NCBI RefSeq assembly: GCF_050947875.1
Contig: NC_134568.1
Span: forward strand, 259,233,115-259,297,114
From: Dermacentor variabilis
Taxonomy: Eukaryota; Arthropoda; Arachnida; Ixodida; Ixodidae
DNA length: 64,000 nucleotides
Direction of reading: 5' to 3'
The translations under genes were made by a program, and so were the position numbers. A model generated the notes under the pieces. The model was not told the origin of the DNA, did not search any database, and saw only the letters and a program-made list of their open reading frames with translations. This document shows, piece by piece, positions 58,501 to 62,979 of the stretch. Positions within the stretch are counted from its first letter, which is position 1. Each line of letters opens with the position of its first letter.

Positions 58501-61402
58501 ACAGCGTTCGCTTCCACGAGCATGCATGTGAGGCTCCATGCGATGGGTTGCAAATGAAAAACCCGAAATGAACAACAAAAATAGAAATGTTCTAAAGCAA
58601 CACATTAGCAGCTGTATACCACAGTGTGTTTGTTCCTAAGGATTAAAACTTATTTCATTCAATACTGAGCCTATATAAAAAAACAGTTGCGCACAAATGC
58701 GGTCAAAAAACATCAAACTATATCCAAGTGCGAATGAAGCCACTGCAAGAAGTCTCTCTAGCCTCCACAGTGTTGACTGCTATGTATGGAATGGAGTATA
58801 GGATATGCAATATTTTGGGATGCAGGTTGTCCTGCTTGTTGTCAAGCATCTCATTCAGTTTTACTGACACTTCTGGATCCTTCAGCTGGAAACTTATGTT
58901 CTAAAATGGTCTCATAATTTCAGAATTGCATGTGAAGCTTCTGACTAGGGTTCAAACGTAGTTAGCAGAAGCATGAAATTGGGATTAGTCACGGAATCAT
59001 ATTTGCATAGAGCTTGCTCATTTGTGTTAATCTGTTGCTGAAATAATCGATAGTGCCAACTGATCTGTAGGCTTAACGCCCTTTTGTGCTGGTACTATTA
59101 CATATTTATTGTAATAGCAATGACCTCAGTTTCAGTACAGCTGATGGAGATGGATATTGTAGGCTGAAGCATGCATTTTGTGCTTTTGGTCACTATAGCT
59201 GAAACATGGTGTATGCTTGGAGAACTTGGACTTGAGTGTGGAAGAAGTATCAGCAGACGCTCTTGCCTCAGAAGCAGAGGCAGCCGCAGCTAGTGCTCAG
59301 CAAGAAATGACACTGGAGCCTGCACCTAGTGATGGCAACCAACCACTTGAGGTAGGTCGACTTGTGTCAGCAGGAAGTGTTTATTTTCTAGAAGGTAAAC
59401 ATTTGACTGAAATTACTCTGTTTGGGGAACATTTAAAGTTAGACTAAATACACAATGAAGGACGAACTAGGTCTATGAATTAAACCCAACATGTCAATGT
59501 CCTTCTGACTCCTTCATCACGGATGCCTTTGGGAAACTACAGCAGCTTTTTATTATCTAGCTGGAAACTTAGTGGTGATTTCTGCAGGAGGCAACCTTGT
59601 GAAGTTCCTGCATGTAAGAGAGTGCTATGGTCCCAATGACCAGTTTATTGTCCTAGCAGTGACCTGAATGTGGCATGAATCTGCCATGACTCAAGGCACA
59701 GCTGCTTCCATATGTTGGTGGGATTCTGTTTAGCAACCCCATATGTATTGCTACATGGTGTACAGACAAATGCATCTATGCAGGGTAAGAATGTTCCTGT
59801 AAGAATAATGATTTTAAAAAGTGGGCATAAAAACATGAATGCTAGAGAGACAAAAAGGGTGATATACTAAACACCAACTATGAATTGAAGTGTTGCTCTA
59901 TGGCAGTGGGGAGGGGGGGGGGGAACACCTCAGTGTGCTCTAGTGAAGCGAGCGCCGACCATGGACACACACTTTCATTCTCGAAAAATAGCTGTTCATG
60001 CATTACAATCCTTTATCAAGGATAATCAAAGGCTGGCTTATACATGAGTTACCACAATTACTGGTATGTCACATCTCAGCCATGAGATGTACTTCGTCCC
60101 TTTGTCTGAACAAACTTCATTAAGTTCAAACTTGAGAGTATGCTTGCACTCATGACAGTACAATGGAACATTATATGCAGTACAATGGAACATTAGATGG
60201 CCTTCCACCAGTCAACGACTCTTTTGTGCTTCTCTCATCATAGTTGGCTCTGCAGCTAGAGCTGAGGCCACATCTGTGTCTTTATGCTTCATTCCACCCT
60301 GATGAACTGATAGGCCTTGCTTAGTGTTAAATGTTCCCTGGCATACTACACATGTAAGCCGAGTGCCTACATTCAGTGGGGCCACAGGGCCACCAGAAAC
60401 ACCATCATTCTGGGCACGAGTGCACACTCTACCACTCCTCACACTTAGTGCTAGTAGTGCCACTTGGCAGTGACTTTCTTTTGTTTTTCCTTTGTACATT
60501 TTGCCAAGTGATAACCGGCTTAGGGACAGCCCACTTTGCCAAAAATGCCTTTGGTGTAGCGCGGACACTCGGGTAACTTGGGATACAATCTATACGTTAA
60601 ACAGCGGCAAGGGGAACCACGAGCAGATACCAATGGGACTTTCCCCCCAAAATTTCATAAAGGTTGGATGCCATTGATGTATATATCTTTCACAAGATAG
60701 AATGGTGAACACTGTTGGTACTTCTCACTGTTGCTGTATAAACTCTCTTGCTATAAACACCACTGAAAAGTTGTGACTATGATGCGTTCTGTCATCTCAG
60801 TGTTCCAAGTCATCTCAGAGCAGAGAAAAATGAAGCAAGCAGCAGTGACTGTCATCATGTCATAATGTTATGGCAGCTAGCTATGTTCCTTCAAGTTAAC
60901 ATACAAACAGGCTTTTGTATTTGTGTATTTTGTTTACATCTGTAACAATACGAGTCATGCCTGCTGGCGAAAGAACTGGCGCATTATTCTTATTATTAGT
61001 CTGTGCACATTATCCGTGCCGAGTGGCAGTGAGCCTGTAGTGCTGCAGCTTCTTTTTTTCTTTATTTGAATGGCTGAAAATTATGTGCAGGTGCCAACAG
61101 AAGCTACTGTGGAAGAGAACACTGAGGAGGGTGCAGTCAGCCTGATTCAGCAGATGGTGGAGCAAGGGGCCCTGGCAGCAGGCCAGGAGGTTACACTGCA
61201 GACACTGGATGCTGATGGCCTGCTAACAACACTGAGCCCTGAGGCAATCATTGTGCGCGAGCAGGATGGACAACCACTGCTGCTGGGCACCCAGGGTTCC
61301 TACCTCATTCAGTATGTGCAACAGGAGCCTGATGGTGTGGTCCTTCAACAAGGACCCCACCAGCAGGTCCAACAGGAGATCATCGTTGAGCTCACACCAT
61401 GA
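7387..61402 (+). CDS. ZFAT: ZFAT ortholog, 20 coding exons, 1323 aa
   Basis: The joined exons are 7387-7558, 8111-8272, 10708-10875, 16817-16985, 18585-18750, 19196-19469, 25479-25726, 33519-33719, 36423-36623, 36788-36982, 39717-39909, 45201-45379, 48902-49009, 49268-49516, 50247-50474, 50844-51124, 54810-54966, 57874-58029, 59199-59351, 61091-61402. Total is 3972 nt and every phase matches. Order of domains follows vertebrate ZFAT (1243 aa in human): single finger, AT-hook (KRRRGRPRK, about residues 210-218), single finger, a seven-finger array (about 446-656), a low-complexity linker, a ten-finger array (about 850-1174), and an acidic/glutamine-rich tail. Diagnostic stretches include RKHRLVYVCSVC, KIREVFGEEECPDC and IHEGVKPFQCPDC. 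ZFAT is a nuclear DNA-binding regulator in vertebrates. The tick protein adds a finger-bearing N-terminus and an RGG-rich segment. Several other C2H2 families were considered; the AT-hook position and array layout favour ZFAT. Confidence 0.93.
8111..8272 (+). CDS. ZFAT: ZFAT exon 2, acidic linker
   Basis: Follows the acceptor CTGGTAG and ends in phase 1 at ACAG|GTATGG. It encodes a Glu/Ser/Thr-rich segment beginning GSEPVEEEMPLEQSMETEP, with no fold recognised. Inclusion rests on matching phase with exons 1 and 3 and an open frame between good splice sites. Because exons 1, 2 and 3 share phase 1, it could be skipped without a frameshift. Confidence 0.7.
9034..9258 (+). repeat. ZFAT: Second copy of ZFAT exon 1 (coding part 9044-9215)
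   Basis: These 225 bases repeat 7377-7601 at a constant offset of 1657. The only difference I found is G at 7410 versus A at 9067, a silent change in a valine codon. The copy keeps the upstream in-frame TGA, the ATG context, the full 172-nt coding part and the GTGAGC donor in phase 1, so it could splice straight to exon 3 as an alternative first coding exon that omits exon 2. There is no good 3' acceptor just upstream, so use as an internal exon is unlikely. Recent duplication, gene conversion and assembly error are all possible. Confidence 0.85.
9260..10320 (+). mobile_element. Ty3/gypsy-type LTR retrotransposon remnant
   Basis: The segment at about 9840-10090 translates, with one in-frame stop, as an integrase C-terminal region: RYKAQHIPVDFTPSDNV, then LWTPVRKNGLYRKFLATYSG and LSDVNYVVAK. 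This is the 'LWTP..R.GL..K' pattern of Ty3/gypsy integrases. Bases from about 10160 to 10310 (ending 'ctaaataaacatctttcttaac') and the 9290-9580 stretch ('tataaaaccagcagtggcc') look like LTR or LTR-adjacent pieces; a related tail recurs near 32100-32200. Gag, protease and reverse transcriptase are absent. Confidence 0.65.
10708..10875 (+). CDS. ZFAT: ZFAT exon 3, first conserved finger
   Basis: Follows TTTTCCACAG and ends at ACTG|GTATGT in phase 1. It encodes FACSLCQCFALSEEEMVNHV and then NECH, a C-x2-C-x12-H-x4-H finger equivalent to the N-terminal finger of vertebrate ZFAT. Confidence 0.9.
11906..11947 (+). repeat. Perfect 21-bp tandem duplication
   Basis: The unit 'cagtacttcggaaattgttgc' (21 bp) occurs twice back to back at 11906-11926 and 11927-11947, inside intron 3. 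Confidence 0.9.
12078..14760 (-). mobile_element. RTE/BovB-type LINE, 5'-truncated, frameshifted
   Basis: Read on the minus strand. From 14745 down comes an endonuclease domain (YRVGFLIHKDIVGN, VIQAYAPTSSHDDEEVDQFY, ending with the catalytic SDHRLVRARI). Then reverse transcriptase follows: the GRAAGEDGI block at about 13500, the DHIHGINQVIEK and FDDDIVLFS (FxDD) motifs in 13215-12298, and the connection region YLGQLI. Stops and frameshifts interrupt it, for example near 14510, 13780 and 13240. The 3' end has a (CAT)n tract at about 12080-12100, which is (ATG)n on the element's strand, typical of this clade. It lies antisense in ZFAT intron 3. BovB-like elements are known in ticks, which have been proposed as vectors of their horizontal transfer. 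Confidence 0.85.
15530..16466. repeat. Large palindrome of two inverted LTR-like arms
   Basis: Arms of about 420 bases (15530-15955 and 16045-16466) are imperfect reverse complements around a 90-base centre. Both outer ends read TGTCACGTGG when read inward, and both inner ends AGTGACACGTG. The right arm holds a TATA-like 'tataaaagccgacgcg' at about 16290-16305, matched in inverse on the left ('gtcggcttttata'). These look like promoter-bearing LTRs in opposite orientation, or a foldback transposon. A clear target-site duplication was not found. Confidence 0.75.
16817..16985 (+). CDS. ZFAT: ZFAT exon 4, AT-hook
   Basis: Follows ATACATACAG and ends in phase 2 at CAGAG|GTATTG. An earlier GT (cag|gttcag at 16978) would leave phase 0, but exon 5 needs phase 2, so the later donor is right. 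It encodes VPPKRRRGRPRKVDQ, a classical AT-hook with the GRP core, after a proline/threonine-rich stretch. Position between fingers one and two matches vertebrate ZFAT. Confidence 0.92.
17865..18387. mobile_element. MITE with AGGGGTGT-type terminal repeats
   Basis: The left end 'aggggg tgtgaatatt' and right end 'ctattcgaacacccct' are inverted matches, with internal TTCGAATA-rich sequence. A related fragment lies at 40138-40240 ('gaatatcgaatc'). It has no transposase. The end sequence suggests a hAT-like non-autonomous family; target duplication was not confirmed. Confidence 0.5.
18585..18750 (+). CDS. ZFAT: ZFAT exon 5, second conserved finger
   Basis: Follows AATTTGCAG and ends at AAG|GTAAGT in phase 0. 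It encodes FHCSRCKRAFCKERHILGHR, a variant finger where the last ligand appears to be a cysteine (HRCM). The human second finger likewise ends in a non-standard HICI pattern, supporting orthology. Confidence 0.9.
19196..19469 (+). CDS. ZFAT: ZFAT exon 6, RGG-rich segment
   Basis: Follows GGTCCTACAG and ends in phase 1 at TCGG|GTGAGG. The exon begins with an acidic patch (KDEEGSVVPDEDAKDGD), then an Arg/Gly cluster RGRGRRGGHRGGRRGGF at about residues 310-326, then an Ala/Glu-rich tail. RGG clusters usually bind RNA or G-rich nucleic acid and are targets of arginine methylation. I recall no such cluster in vertebrate ZFAT, whose equivalent region is lysine/serine-rich. Confidence 0.85.
19605..20148. 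mobile_element. Pogo/Tigger-like MITE
   Basis: The left end TACAGTCGAATCTCGATAAT and the right end (reverse complement TACAGTAGAATTTGGTTAAT) form terminal inverted repeats flanked by TA, the Tc1/mariner superfamily target. The CAGT-GAATCTCGATAATT-GAA type is common in pogo/Tigger-derived elements. Inner sequence around 19780-20040 resembles part of the repeat at 31370 and 35285. It has no transposase and lies 135 bases after ZFAT exon 6. Confidence 0.6.
20240..20940. other. Possible LTR-like sequence with a short minus-strand ORF
   Basis: GC-richer than its surroundings. The minus strand holds AATAAA (complement of about 20603-20608) and an 89-residue frame 20729-20460 that starts with a hydrophobic leader (MLFCSLPLLLRVLLAAHALL) and later has CKTSC and CTECL. 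It could mimic a secreted cysteine-rich tick peptide, but no splice or promoter evidence supports that. A solo LTR is an equally good reading. Confidence 0.25.
21215..22239 (-). other. Two open frames antisense in ZFAT intron 6, unidentified
   Basis: Minus-strand frame 22239-21943 (98 aa) starts MRHVLNIIFISAVAFDTLSW, which resembles a signal peptide, then becomes basic and Ser/Pro-rich. Frame 21871-21215 (218 aa) is Ser/Thr/His-rich and starts only at a TTG. I could not join them with phase-compatible splice sites. No homology was recognised. They could be a nested secreted-protein gene, a decayed one, or chance. Confidence 0.25.
22692..23576. mobile_element. Foldback element with about 40-bp terminal inverted repeats
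   Basis: The left end includes 'ttagacaatacagatttttt' (from about 22706) and the right end carries its reverse complement at about 23541-23560. The interior is also partly palindromic: 'aatccaggcaatacc' near 22986-23000 mirrors 'attgcctggatatgg' near 23268-23283, so the whole is a long imperfect hairpin. The left end starts CAGGGTGT after TA, like the mariner at 41509. No coding sequence was seen. Confidence 0.65.
23730..24350. mobile_element. Decayed Tc1/mariner-type fragment
   Basis: It ends with GATAGTTGGGACACCCTG at 24333-24350, which matches the right end of the mariner at 41509-44621 (tatagttgggacaccctg) at 17 of 18 bases. Inner pieces near 23865-23900 also resemble 41830-41870. The left boundary is unclear; it may pair with the CAGGGTGT at 22692. 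Confidence 0.5.
25479..25726 (+). CDS. ZFAT: ZFAT exon 7
   Basis: Follows TTTTTGTGCAG and ends at AAAAAG|GTGGCA in phase 0. It encodes an acidic/basic linker (EEVEEAPPRKLHWREDPRHV) and ends with HVFSCNICKK, the CxxC half of the first finger of the seven-finger array; the other half is in exon 8. Confidence 0.92.
26468..26507. repeat. Perfect 17-bp hairpin with 6-base loop
   Basis: CTCCTGGGGTGTTTAGG at 26468-26484 is followed by loop TCTGCT and the exact reverse complement at 26491-26507. It is intronic (ZFAT intron 7). No larger element with these ends was found. Confidence 0.9.
27400..27480. repeat. Fragment of a pogo-like repeat end
   Basis: 'gtagtaaaacctcaatataacgaa' at about 27403-27426 resembles the end of TA-flanked elements with CAGTAAAACCTCGATATAACGAA-like termini. 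A similar 'ccacaatataacgaa' is at about 56018-56032. The other end was not found. Confidence 0.35.
28134..28414. mobile_element. 281-bp MITE with TACACTCTTAAAAA ends
   Basis: The left end TACACTCTTAAAAA at 28134 and the right end TTTTTTAAGAGTGTA at about 28400-28414 are inverted repeats. A second inner match (cttgtcccacaataataatt against attattgttgtgggacaa) makes the element mostly self-complementary. It has no coding sequence. Confidence 0.7.
28625..28711 (+). repeat. Imperfect 43/44-bp tandem duplication
   Basis: Two adjacent units, starting aattctctggataacacc (28625) and aattctttggatgacacc (about 28669), both end in a 'gcc(g)tcaaac / gccaaac' motif. A handful of substitutions separate them. 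Confidence 0.8.
29745..31013 (+). mobile_element. Non-LTR retrotransposon, 3' part, frameshifted
   Basis: The first frame carries the reverse-transcriptase end: VVVFNENSEQ, VKEYKYLGIWINKG and WGCNRYEVLRSMWKG, followed by FGNSVVCL. Later frames give RERTRKLTSKYGIG and a C-terminal CTYYGKAREMIEHVLLECED, a CxxH-type tail common in LINE ORF2. The 3' end has 'catccatccatcg' at about 31000. It is 5'-truncated, with stops and frame changes near 29880, 30180 and 30280. Confidence 0.75.
31182..31250 (+). repeat. Short tandem repeat with CATATACAGCTGTG units
   Basis: Four copies of 'atatacagctgt' occur with short variable spacers (acatatacagctgtactcaa, atatatacagctgtg, acatatacagctgtg, acatatacagctgtgctcaa). 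The core CAGCTG is an E-box hexamer, but the array is probably a minisatellite. Confidence 0.75.
31370..32065 (+). repeat. Dispersed repeat, copy 1
   Basis: Starts near 'caatagcaattatatggacactcc' and ends near 'tcgggtgaaactgcgacttc'. It shares start, middle and end blocks with 35285-36010, with several short indels. No protein is recognised. It is probably a non-autonomous DNA element of the tick genome. Confidence 0.6.
32866..33378. mobile_element. MITE with TATTTACTCGATTCTAAT ends
   Basis: Left CGTATTTACTCGATTCTAAT and right ATTAGAATCGAGTAAATACTG are inverted repeats, each flanked by TA, which fits the Tc1/mariner/pogo group. The interior is one open frame of 153 codons on the plus strand (32884-33345) with no recognised domain, which begins and ends inside the repeats. 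Confidence 0.75.
33519..33719 (+). CDS. ZFAT: ZFAT exon 8, fingers of the first array
   Basis: Follows CCCTTTTTAG and ends at GAG|GTAAGT in phase 0, 67 codons. It completes CNICKK-VFKTQSHMRLHCLIH, then encodes FTCHQCDFSTNAKGNLYTHM and starts FKCTQCDFRSCNRSHMAEHE. The linker THTDLKPF is close to the usual TGEKPF. Confidence 0.95.
34700..35284. other. Intron 8 stretch with no supported feature
   Basis: Moderately GC-rich sequence with no protein match, terminal repeats or splice-bounded frame that I could support. Confidence 0.5.
35285..36010 (+). repeat. Dispersed repeat, copy 2
   Basis: Matches 31370-32065: 'agcaattaaatggacactcc' at the start, 'agcgagtgttcgtggtcatc' in the middle, and 'ggagtgaaactgcaac' at the end. 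Confidence 0.6.
36030..36200 (+). repeat. SINE-like tail with hairpin head
   Basis: Begins with a decayed tRNA-like piece ('cacgcgtaatgcaaaa'), then a hairpin of AACAACTTGCC and GGCAAGTTGTT, then the same tail as at 2040-2138, ending 'tgttggcttctcacgata'. I read it as a 5'-damaged copy of a second tRNA-derived SINE. Confidence 0.55.
36423..36623 (+). CDS. ZFAT: ZFAT exon 9
   Basis: Follows GTCATTTCAG and ends at AAG|GTAAGT in phase 0, 67 codons. It supplies the second histidine (ATH) of the previous finger, then CELCSNDYNTIKSLVNHVRK-YH, a linker, and CHLCNRKFKKK, the start of the next finger. It aligns with the human HCRFC...LIKHIRDAH and CHICERKFKN segments. Confidence 0.95.
36788..36982 (+). 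CDS. ZFAT: ZFAT exon 10
   Basis: Follows TTCTTGTCCAG and ends at CAG|GTTTGT in phase 0, 65 codons. It completes VDRDRHLFVH, then encodes YQCGLCGYQASRRTYLENHY and VYVCSVCCGLHLSATALRAH. The RKHRLVYVC linker is nearly the same as human RKHPFVYVC and is diagnostic for ZFAT. Confidence 0.96.
39717..39909 (+). CDS. ZFAT: ZFAT exon 11, linker
   Basis: Follows TTTCATTAG and ends at GAAG|GTATTG in phase 1. It starts KDH, which gives the last histidine of the seventh finger, then becomes Ser/Glu/Thr-rich (ESGPVSTAEETVPAQTSSEQ), as does the region after the first array in vertebrate ZFAT. Confidence 0.88.
40135..40310. repeat. Fragment of the TTCGAATA-type MITE
   Basis: 'gggatgggcgaatacc' followed by repeated 'gaatatcgaatc' pieces resembles the element at 17865-18387. 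Only one end is present. Confidence 0.35.
41509..44621 (+). mobile_element. Mariner/Tc1-type element, inactive, with internal insertion
   Basis: Ends CAGGGTGTCTCAATTAACTA and TATAGTTGGGACACCCTG are inverted repeats flanked by TA. The transposase frame runs 42095-42823 and continues past a stop to about 43110. It shows the helix-turn-helix part (HASLRDVAAQVPISKSSVWR) and DDE-region blocks. The first catalytic position reads CTNETSF where active relatives have TDE, and the second reads QQHGVPAH where QQDG is usual, so two of the acidic residues are lost; the last block (PDLSSFDFF) keeps its aspartate. About 1.1 kb of other sequence after 43150, including 'cgtccctccctccgtccgtc', lengthens the copy beyond the usual size. 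Confidence 0.75.
44983..45060. repeat. (TA)n microsatellite and poly-C run
   Basis: Alternating TA fills about 44983-45006, then TATACACACG, and a run of 15 C occupies 45046-45060. Sequence just after ('gaaaaattaaaactttccgg') may pair with 'cggagttttccgat' at 41382-41397, which would mean the mariner sits inside an older element. Confidence 0.8.
45201..45379 (+). CDS. ZFAT: ZFAT exon 12, linker
   Basis: Follows TTTTTTGAAG and ends at CAG|GTATGT in phase 0. It encodes an acidic linker (ASTEATVSSDATVESLFADS, then WYLPEPDGIASGYANIPQEL). No domain is recognised. It is supported by phase agreement with exons 11 and 13. Confidence 0.8.
46015..47460 (+). mobile_element. 5'-truncated LINE, RT end plus RNase H-like part
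   Basis: The first frame (46034-46510) gives RVLGFFIDANGQN and SYAIAMYNWMQL-PLKKLDAA, the thumb region of LINE reverse transcriptase. The next frame (46620-47040) starts FVDSAVYK and KFTVAVVDHQGK, like the RNase H block of I/R1-type LINEs with the first acidic residue in FVD. A tail 'aataaagttttttcctcctcctcc' ends the element near 47455. Confidence 0.7.
48902..49009 (+). CDS. ZFAT: ZFAT exon 13
   Basis: Follows CTACCTCATTCAG and ends at ATA|GTAAGC in phase 0, 36 codons. It encodes IRQLEHYKLRYFLADSYMHL and a short helical-looking tail. It has no finger. Inclusion depends on good splice sites and on phase 0 on both sides, so it could be optional. Confidence 0.65.
49268..49516 (+). CDS. ZFAT: ZFAT exon 14, start of second finger array
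   Basis: Follows TTGCGTTGCAG and ends at TCTAAG|GTTGGT in phase 0, 83 codons. It encodes KIREVFGEEECPDCGRLFHS, equivalent to human RIRKVYGDLECEYCGKLF, then a finger and FKCAKCPYSSGSK. An alternative GT at 49509 would leave the wrong phase for exon 15. Confidence 0.95.
49585..49700 (+). repeat. Degenerate partial Ruka-type SINE body
   Basis: 'catgtacatagatttaggtgca' followed by 'ggggctccagatggttaaag' matches the body of the SINEs at 57302 and 62118 with many changes and no tRNA-like head. A poly-C/T run follows. Confidence 0.55.
50247..50474 (+). CDS. ZFAT: ZFAT exon 15
   Basis: Follows a long pyrimidine tract ending TTTGTAG and ends at AAA|GTACGG in phase 0, 76 codons. It completes DNLKRHQETAH, then encodes FPCERCDFVAQSRSSLFQHR and CPVCQRQFPSWRILRQHLLS-QH. 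Confidence 0.95.
50844..51124 (+). CDS. ZFAT: ZFAT exon 16
   Basis: Follows CTACTTCAG and ends in phase 2 at ACTCG|GTAGGT. It encodes YKCPYCGRVFHRSSTDLQKH, IHEGVKPFQCPDCPYQCRSR, and CDQCGKGYKSKAALRLHTR. The extra residue in the first of these fingers (C-x2-C-x13-H) and the HEGVKPF linker are shared with human ZFAT. Confidence 0.97.
51125..53934. other. Intron 16, AT-rich, no supported feature
   Basis: About 2.8 kb with no exon, repeat ends or coding match that I could support. The minus-strand open frame 53707-53321 (128 aa) has no recognisable sequence and no splice or promoter context. Confidence 0.5.
53935..54130 (+). mobile_element. Ruka-type SINE, 5'-truncated
   Basis: Starts at the B-box ('ggatcgaatctcgg') and continues through 'cggcggccgcatttcgatgg', 'tagatttaggtgc' and 'gtcctccactacggcgtgcc' to an A/T-rich end. 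It lacks the tRNA A-box part seen in the full copies. Confidence 0.8.
54810..54966 (+). CDS. ZFAT: ZFAT exon 17 with GC splice donor
   Basis: Follows CTCACATTGAAG; its first base completes an arginine codon (CG|G). It encodes LYPCDKCEYTATQKCHLKRH and YICEHCSYSSNTINYMK, phase 0 at the end. The donor is AAG|GCGAGT, a GC-AG intron. The nearest GT, 12 bases on, would insert four residues into the finger and break the C-to-H spacing. Confidence 0.93.
56050..56478. mobile_element. Composite repeat with terminal inverted tails and tRNA-like core
   Basis: Both ends carry inverted, diverged copies of the tail seen at 1921-2138 ('gccaaggaaagcataaggga' on the left, 'cccctgtacctttcttggc' on the right). 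The middle, on the minus strand, has an A-box-like 'tagctcaacctgg' and B-box-like 'ggttctgctcc', so a tRNA-derived piece is enclosed. This links the palindrome at 1887 and the tail at 36030 to one SINE family. Confidence 0.6.
57302..57533 (+). mobile_element. Full-length Ruka-type SINE with 15-bp target duplication
   Basis: The tRNA-like head has A-box 'tggttgctcagtgg' and B-box 'gggatcgaatccc', followed by the shared body and an A/T-rich end. The direct repeat TTATTTATTAAGGAA flanks it at 57282-57296 and 57534-57548, showing insertion by target-primed reverse transcription. It is in ZFAT intron 17, sense orientation. Confidence 0.92.
57874..58029 (+). CDS. ZFAT: ZFAT exon 18
   Basis: Follows GTCTCATAG and ends at AGG|GTGAGA in phase 0, 52 codons. 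It completes the finger begun in exon 17 (VHYSRKH) and encodes YKCLSCSYIFGNMNDMKRHL. It aligns with human KRHYNRKH and CPVCSFVYGTKWEFNRHLKN. Confidence 0.94.
58394..58800. mobile_element. 407-bp MITE with long terminal inverted repeats
   Basis: TATACTCCGTTCCATACATA at the left end is inverted in TATGTATGGAATGGAGTATA at the right end, and the match extends for about 34 bases with few changes. No coding sequence was seen. It lies in ZFAT intron 18. Confidence 0.8.
59199..59351 (+). CDS. ZFAT: ZFAT exon 19
   Basis: Follows GTCACTATAG and ends at GAG|GTAGGT in phase 0, 51 codons. It gives the final histidine of the last finger (LKHG), parallel to human NKHGLK, and then an alanine/glutamate-rich segment (SEAEAAAASAQQEMTLEPAP). 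Confidence 0.9.
60212..60568 (-). other. Open frame with one C2H2 finger, probably retroelement-derived
   Basis: The 118-residue minus-strand frame contains LTCVVCQGTFNTKQGLSVHQ followed by GGMKH, a C-x2-C-x12-H-x5-H finger. The 'GLSVH' pattern is common in N-terminal fingers of R2/NeSL-like non-LTR retrotransposons. No reverse transcriptase follows. It lies antisense in ZFAT intron 19. A domesticated exon is possible but unsupported. Confidence 0.4.
61091..61402 (+). CDS. ZFAT: ZFAT exon 20 and stop
   Basis: Follows TTATGTGCAG in phase 0 and ends at TGA 61400-61402, 103 codons. It encodes an acidic, Gln/Leu-rich tail without fingers: AVSLIQQMVEQGALAAGQEV, VREQDGQPLLLGTQGSYLIQ, and a final VQQEIIVELTP. 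Vertebrate ZFAT also ends in a Val/Gln/Glu-rich tail (with ILQQIIELGA). A transactivation-type role is plausible but inferred. Confidence 0.93.
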   Translation: MPTEATVEENTEEGAVSLIQQMVEQGALAAGQEVTLQTLDADGLLTTLSPEAIIVREQDGQPLLLGTQGSYLIQYVQQEPDGVVLQQGPHQQVQQEIIVELTP

Positions 61403-61868
61403 TCTCCAGGTGTGTGCCCGTCACCATTATTCATGCCACTATAAATTAGTGGTTTATTGGACTAAGATGGGCATCAGGACAAGCTAACTTCACCTCGACC
61501 TACCTTACCTTACCAAACACAACCTAATCATACCAGTACACCTGCACCACCTGTAGAGGTGCCATACTGTCATGTGGCAGGTTTTAGAAGCATTCTTGAG
61601 AATGTCGACGCCACTGCCTGTTTCTCACCGTCCAAGGAACGTGCCCCAAATGCTTGGCTCCTGTGGCAATGTCAGATGCGTGACACCTTTTTTGGATGTG
61701 CCCTGAAATGCGAGTGATCAGGCTAAAGATTTTAAGAAAGGCTGGATTGAATCCAGACGTACCTGAAAACTACACCTATTGTGTGGTGGACAGCGAGTTC
61801 ACAGAGACAGTGTTGCAGTTCCTACACGGTGCAGAGTTGGAAACTTTTATTTTTCCAAATCCTTCCAA

Positions 61869-61874
61869 AATAAA
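61869..61874 (+). promoter_or_regulatory. Candidate poly(A) signal for ZFAT
   Basis: First AATAAA after the stop, 467 bases downstream, followed by an A-rich stretch. A second AATAAA lies at 62384-62389, which would place the Ruka SINE at 62118 in the 3' UTR. Confidence 0.4.
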
Positions 61875-62117
61875 AAAATAAAAATAAAAAAAATAAGGCA
61901 TGAACAGGTCTTTATCTGAAGGATGCAGAATAATATCATTGCGATGTCAGCTGTATGAAACCAACTGCTCTTGTGAGCCCAGGCTCTCATGTGTTCAAGC
62001 TATTCACAGTGATGCAATCTGCACAAGCAAAGAACATAAGTGTGTTACTCTCAACAGTTGCAACTAACACTACATAGAGAGCCATGTGTCAAGAGACTTG
62101 GCTAAAAATGCAGCTTA

Positions 62118-62345
62118 CCCGCCGTGGTTGCTCAGTGGCTATGGTGTTAGGCTGCTGAGCACGAGGTCGCGGGATTGAATCCCGGCCACGGCGGCCACAT
62201 TTCGATGGGGGCGAAATGCGAAAACACCCGTGTGCTTAGATTTAGGTGCACGTTAAAGAACCCCAGGTGGTCAAAATTTCCGGAGTCCTCCACTACGGCG
62301 TGCCTCATAATCAGAAAGTGGTTTTGGCACGTAAAACTCCAAATA
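62118..62345 (+). mobile_element. Full-length Ruka-type SINE with 12-bp target duplication
   Basis: Same head and body as the copy at 57302 with few changes ('gggattgaatccc' B-box). AAAAATGCAGCT flanks it at 62104-62115 and 62351-62362. It is close downstream of ZFAT and may be in its longer 3' UTR. Confidence 0.92.
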
Positions 62346-62979
62346 TTATTAAAAATGCAGCTCTTGTGCTTCCATATATGCTGAATAAAAGCAGATAACT
62401 TTTGAATAAGCAGGTTACCTTGTATCACACTAGTGGAACCCCTGGTGGTGCTGTAATGGCCCAGAGCGGGATTTTCTGGCTGTGATAGAAGAGTGTAGAA
62501 AATGAGTGGTGTGCCTGCCTAGAAGAAGCCAGATACTCTTGTATATTTTGCAAATAGATTGCCATTGCGTTCAGGTACCAAAATCCACTTGTGTATTCAT
62601 TTCGTGTTTTCTGTAGTGTCAACAGTGCAATGGATCTTTTGAGTGAAATATCCACCATGTGTATTTATACATATTAAAGGCAACTTTATTGGTCCAGTTA
62701 TAATGGCTAGCAGTGCTATAGCATAGCAATGTGCAAATGCTTTCACTTATGAAATGTGCTGGTTATTTTATAAAAATTGTACTATAAAGAGCAAATGAAA
62801 TTATTGTGATGTAGGTATGATACAAGTCCAGAATATTAAGTCAGGGAGTTTGTTTCAGTTTGTATTTGTAGTCTTTGAACAAGATCACACCATGACACAT
62901 TTCTCAACATAATAACGTGAAGTCTTGAAAGGTTCCTGTGAGTTATTATTCAGTGCAAGTAGTTATACCTCTACTAACT

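Noticed and set aside
7387..61402. Assignment of the finger gene to CTCF, ZNF407 or a REST-like family
   Set aside because: These lack the finger, AT-hook, finger, seven-finger, ten-finger order and the RKH..VYVC and HEGVKPF linkers seen here.
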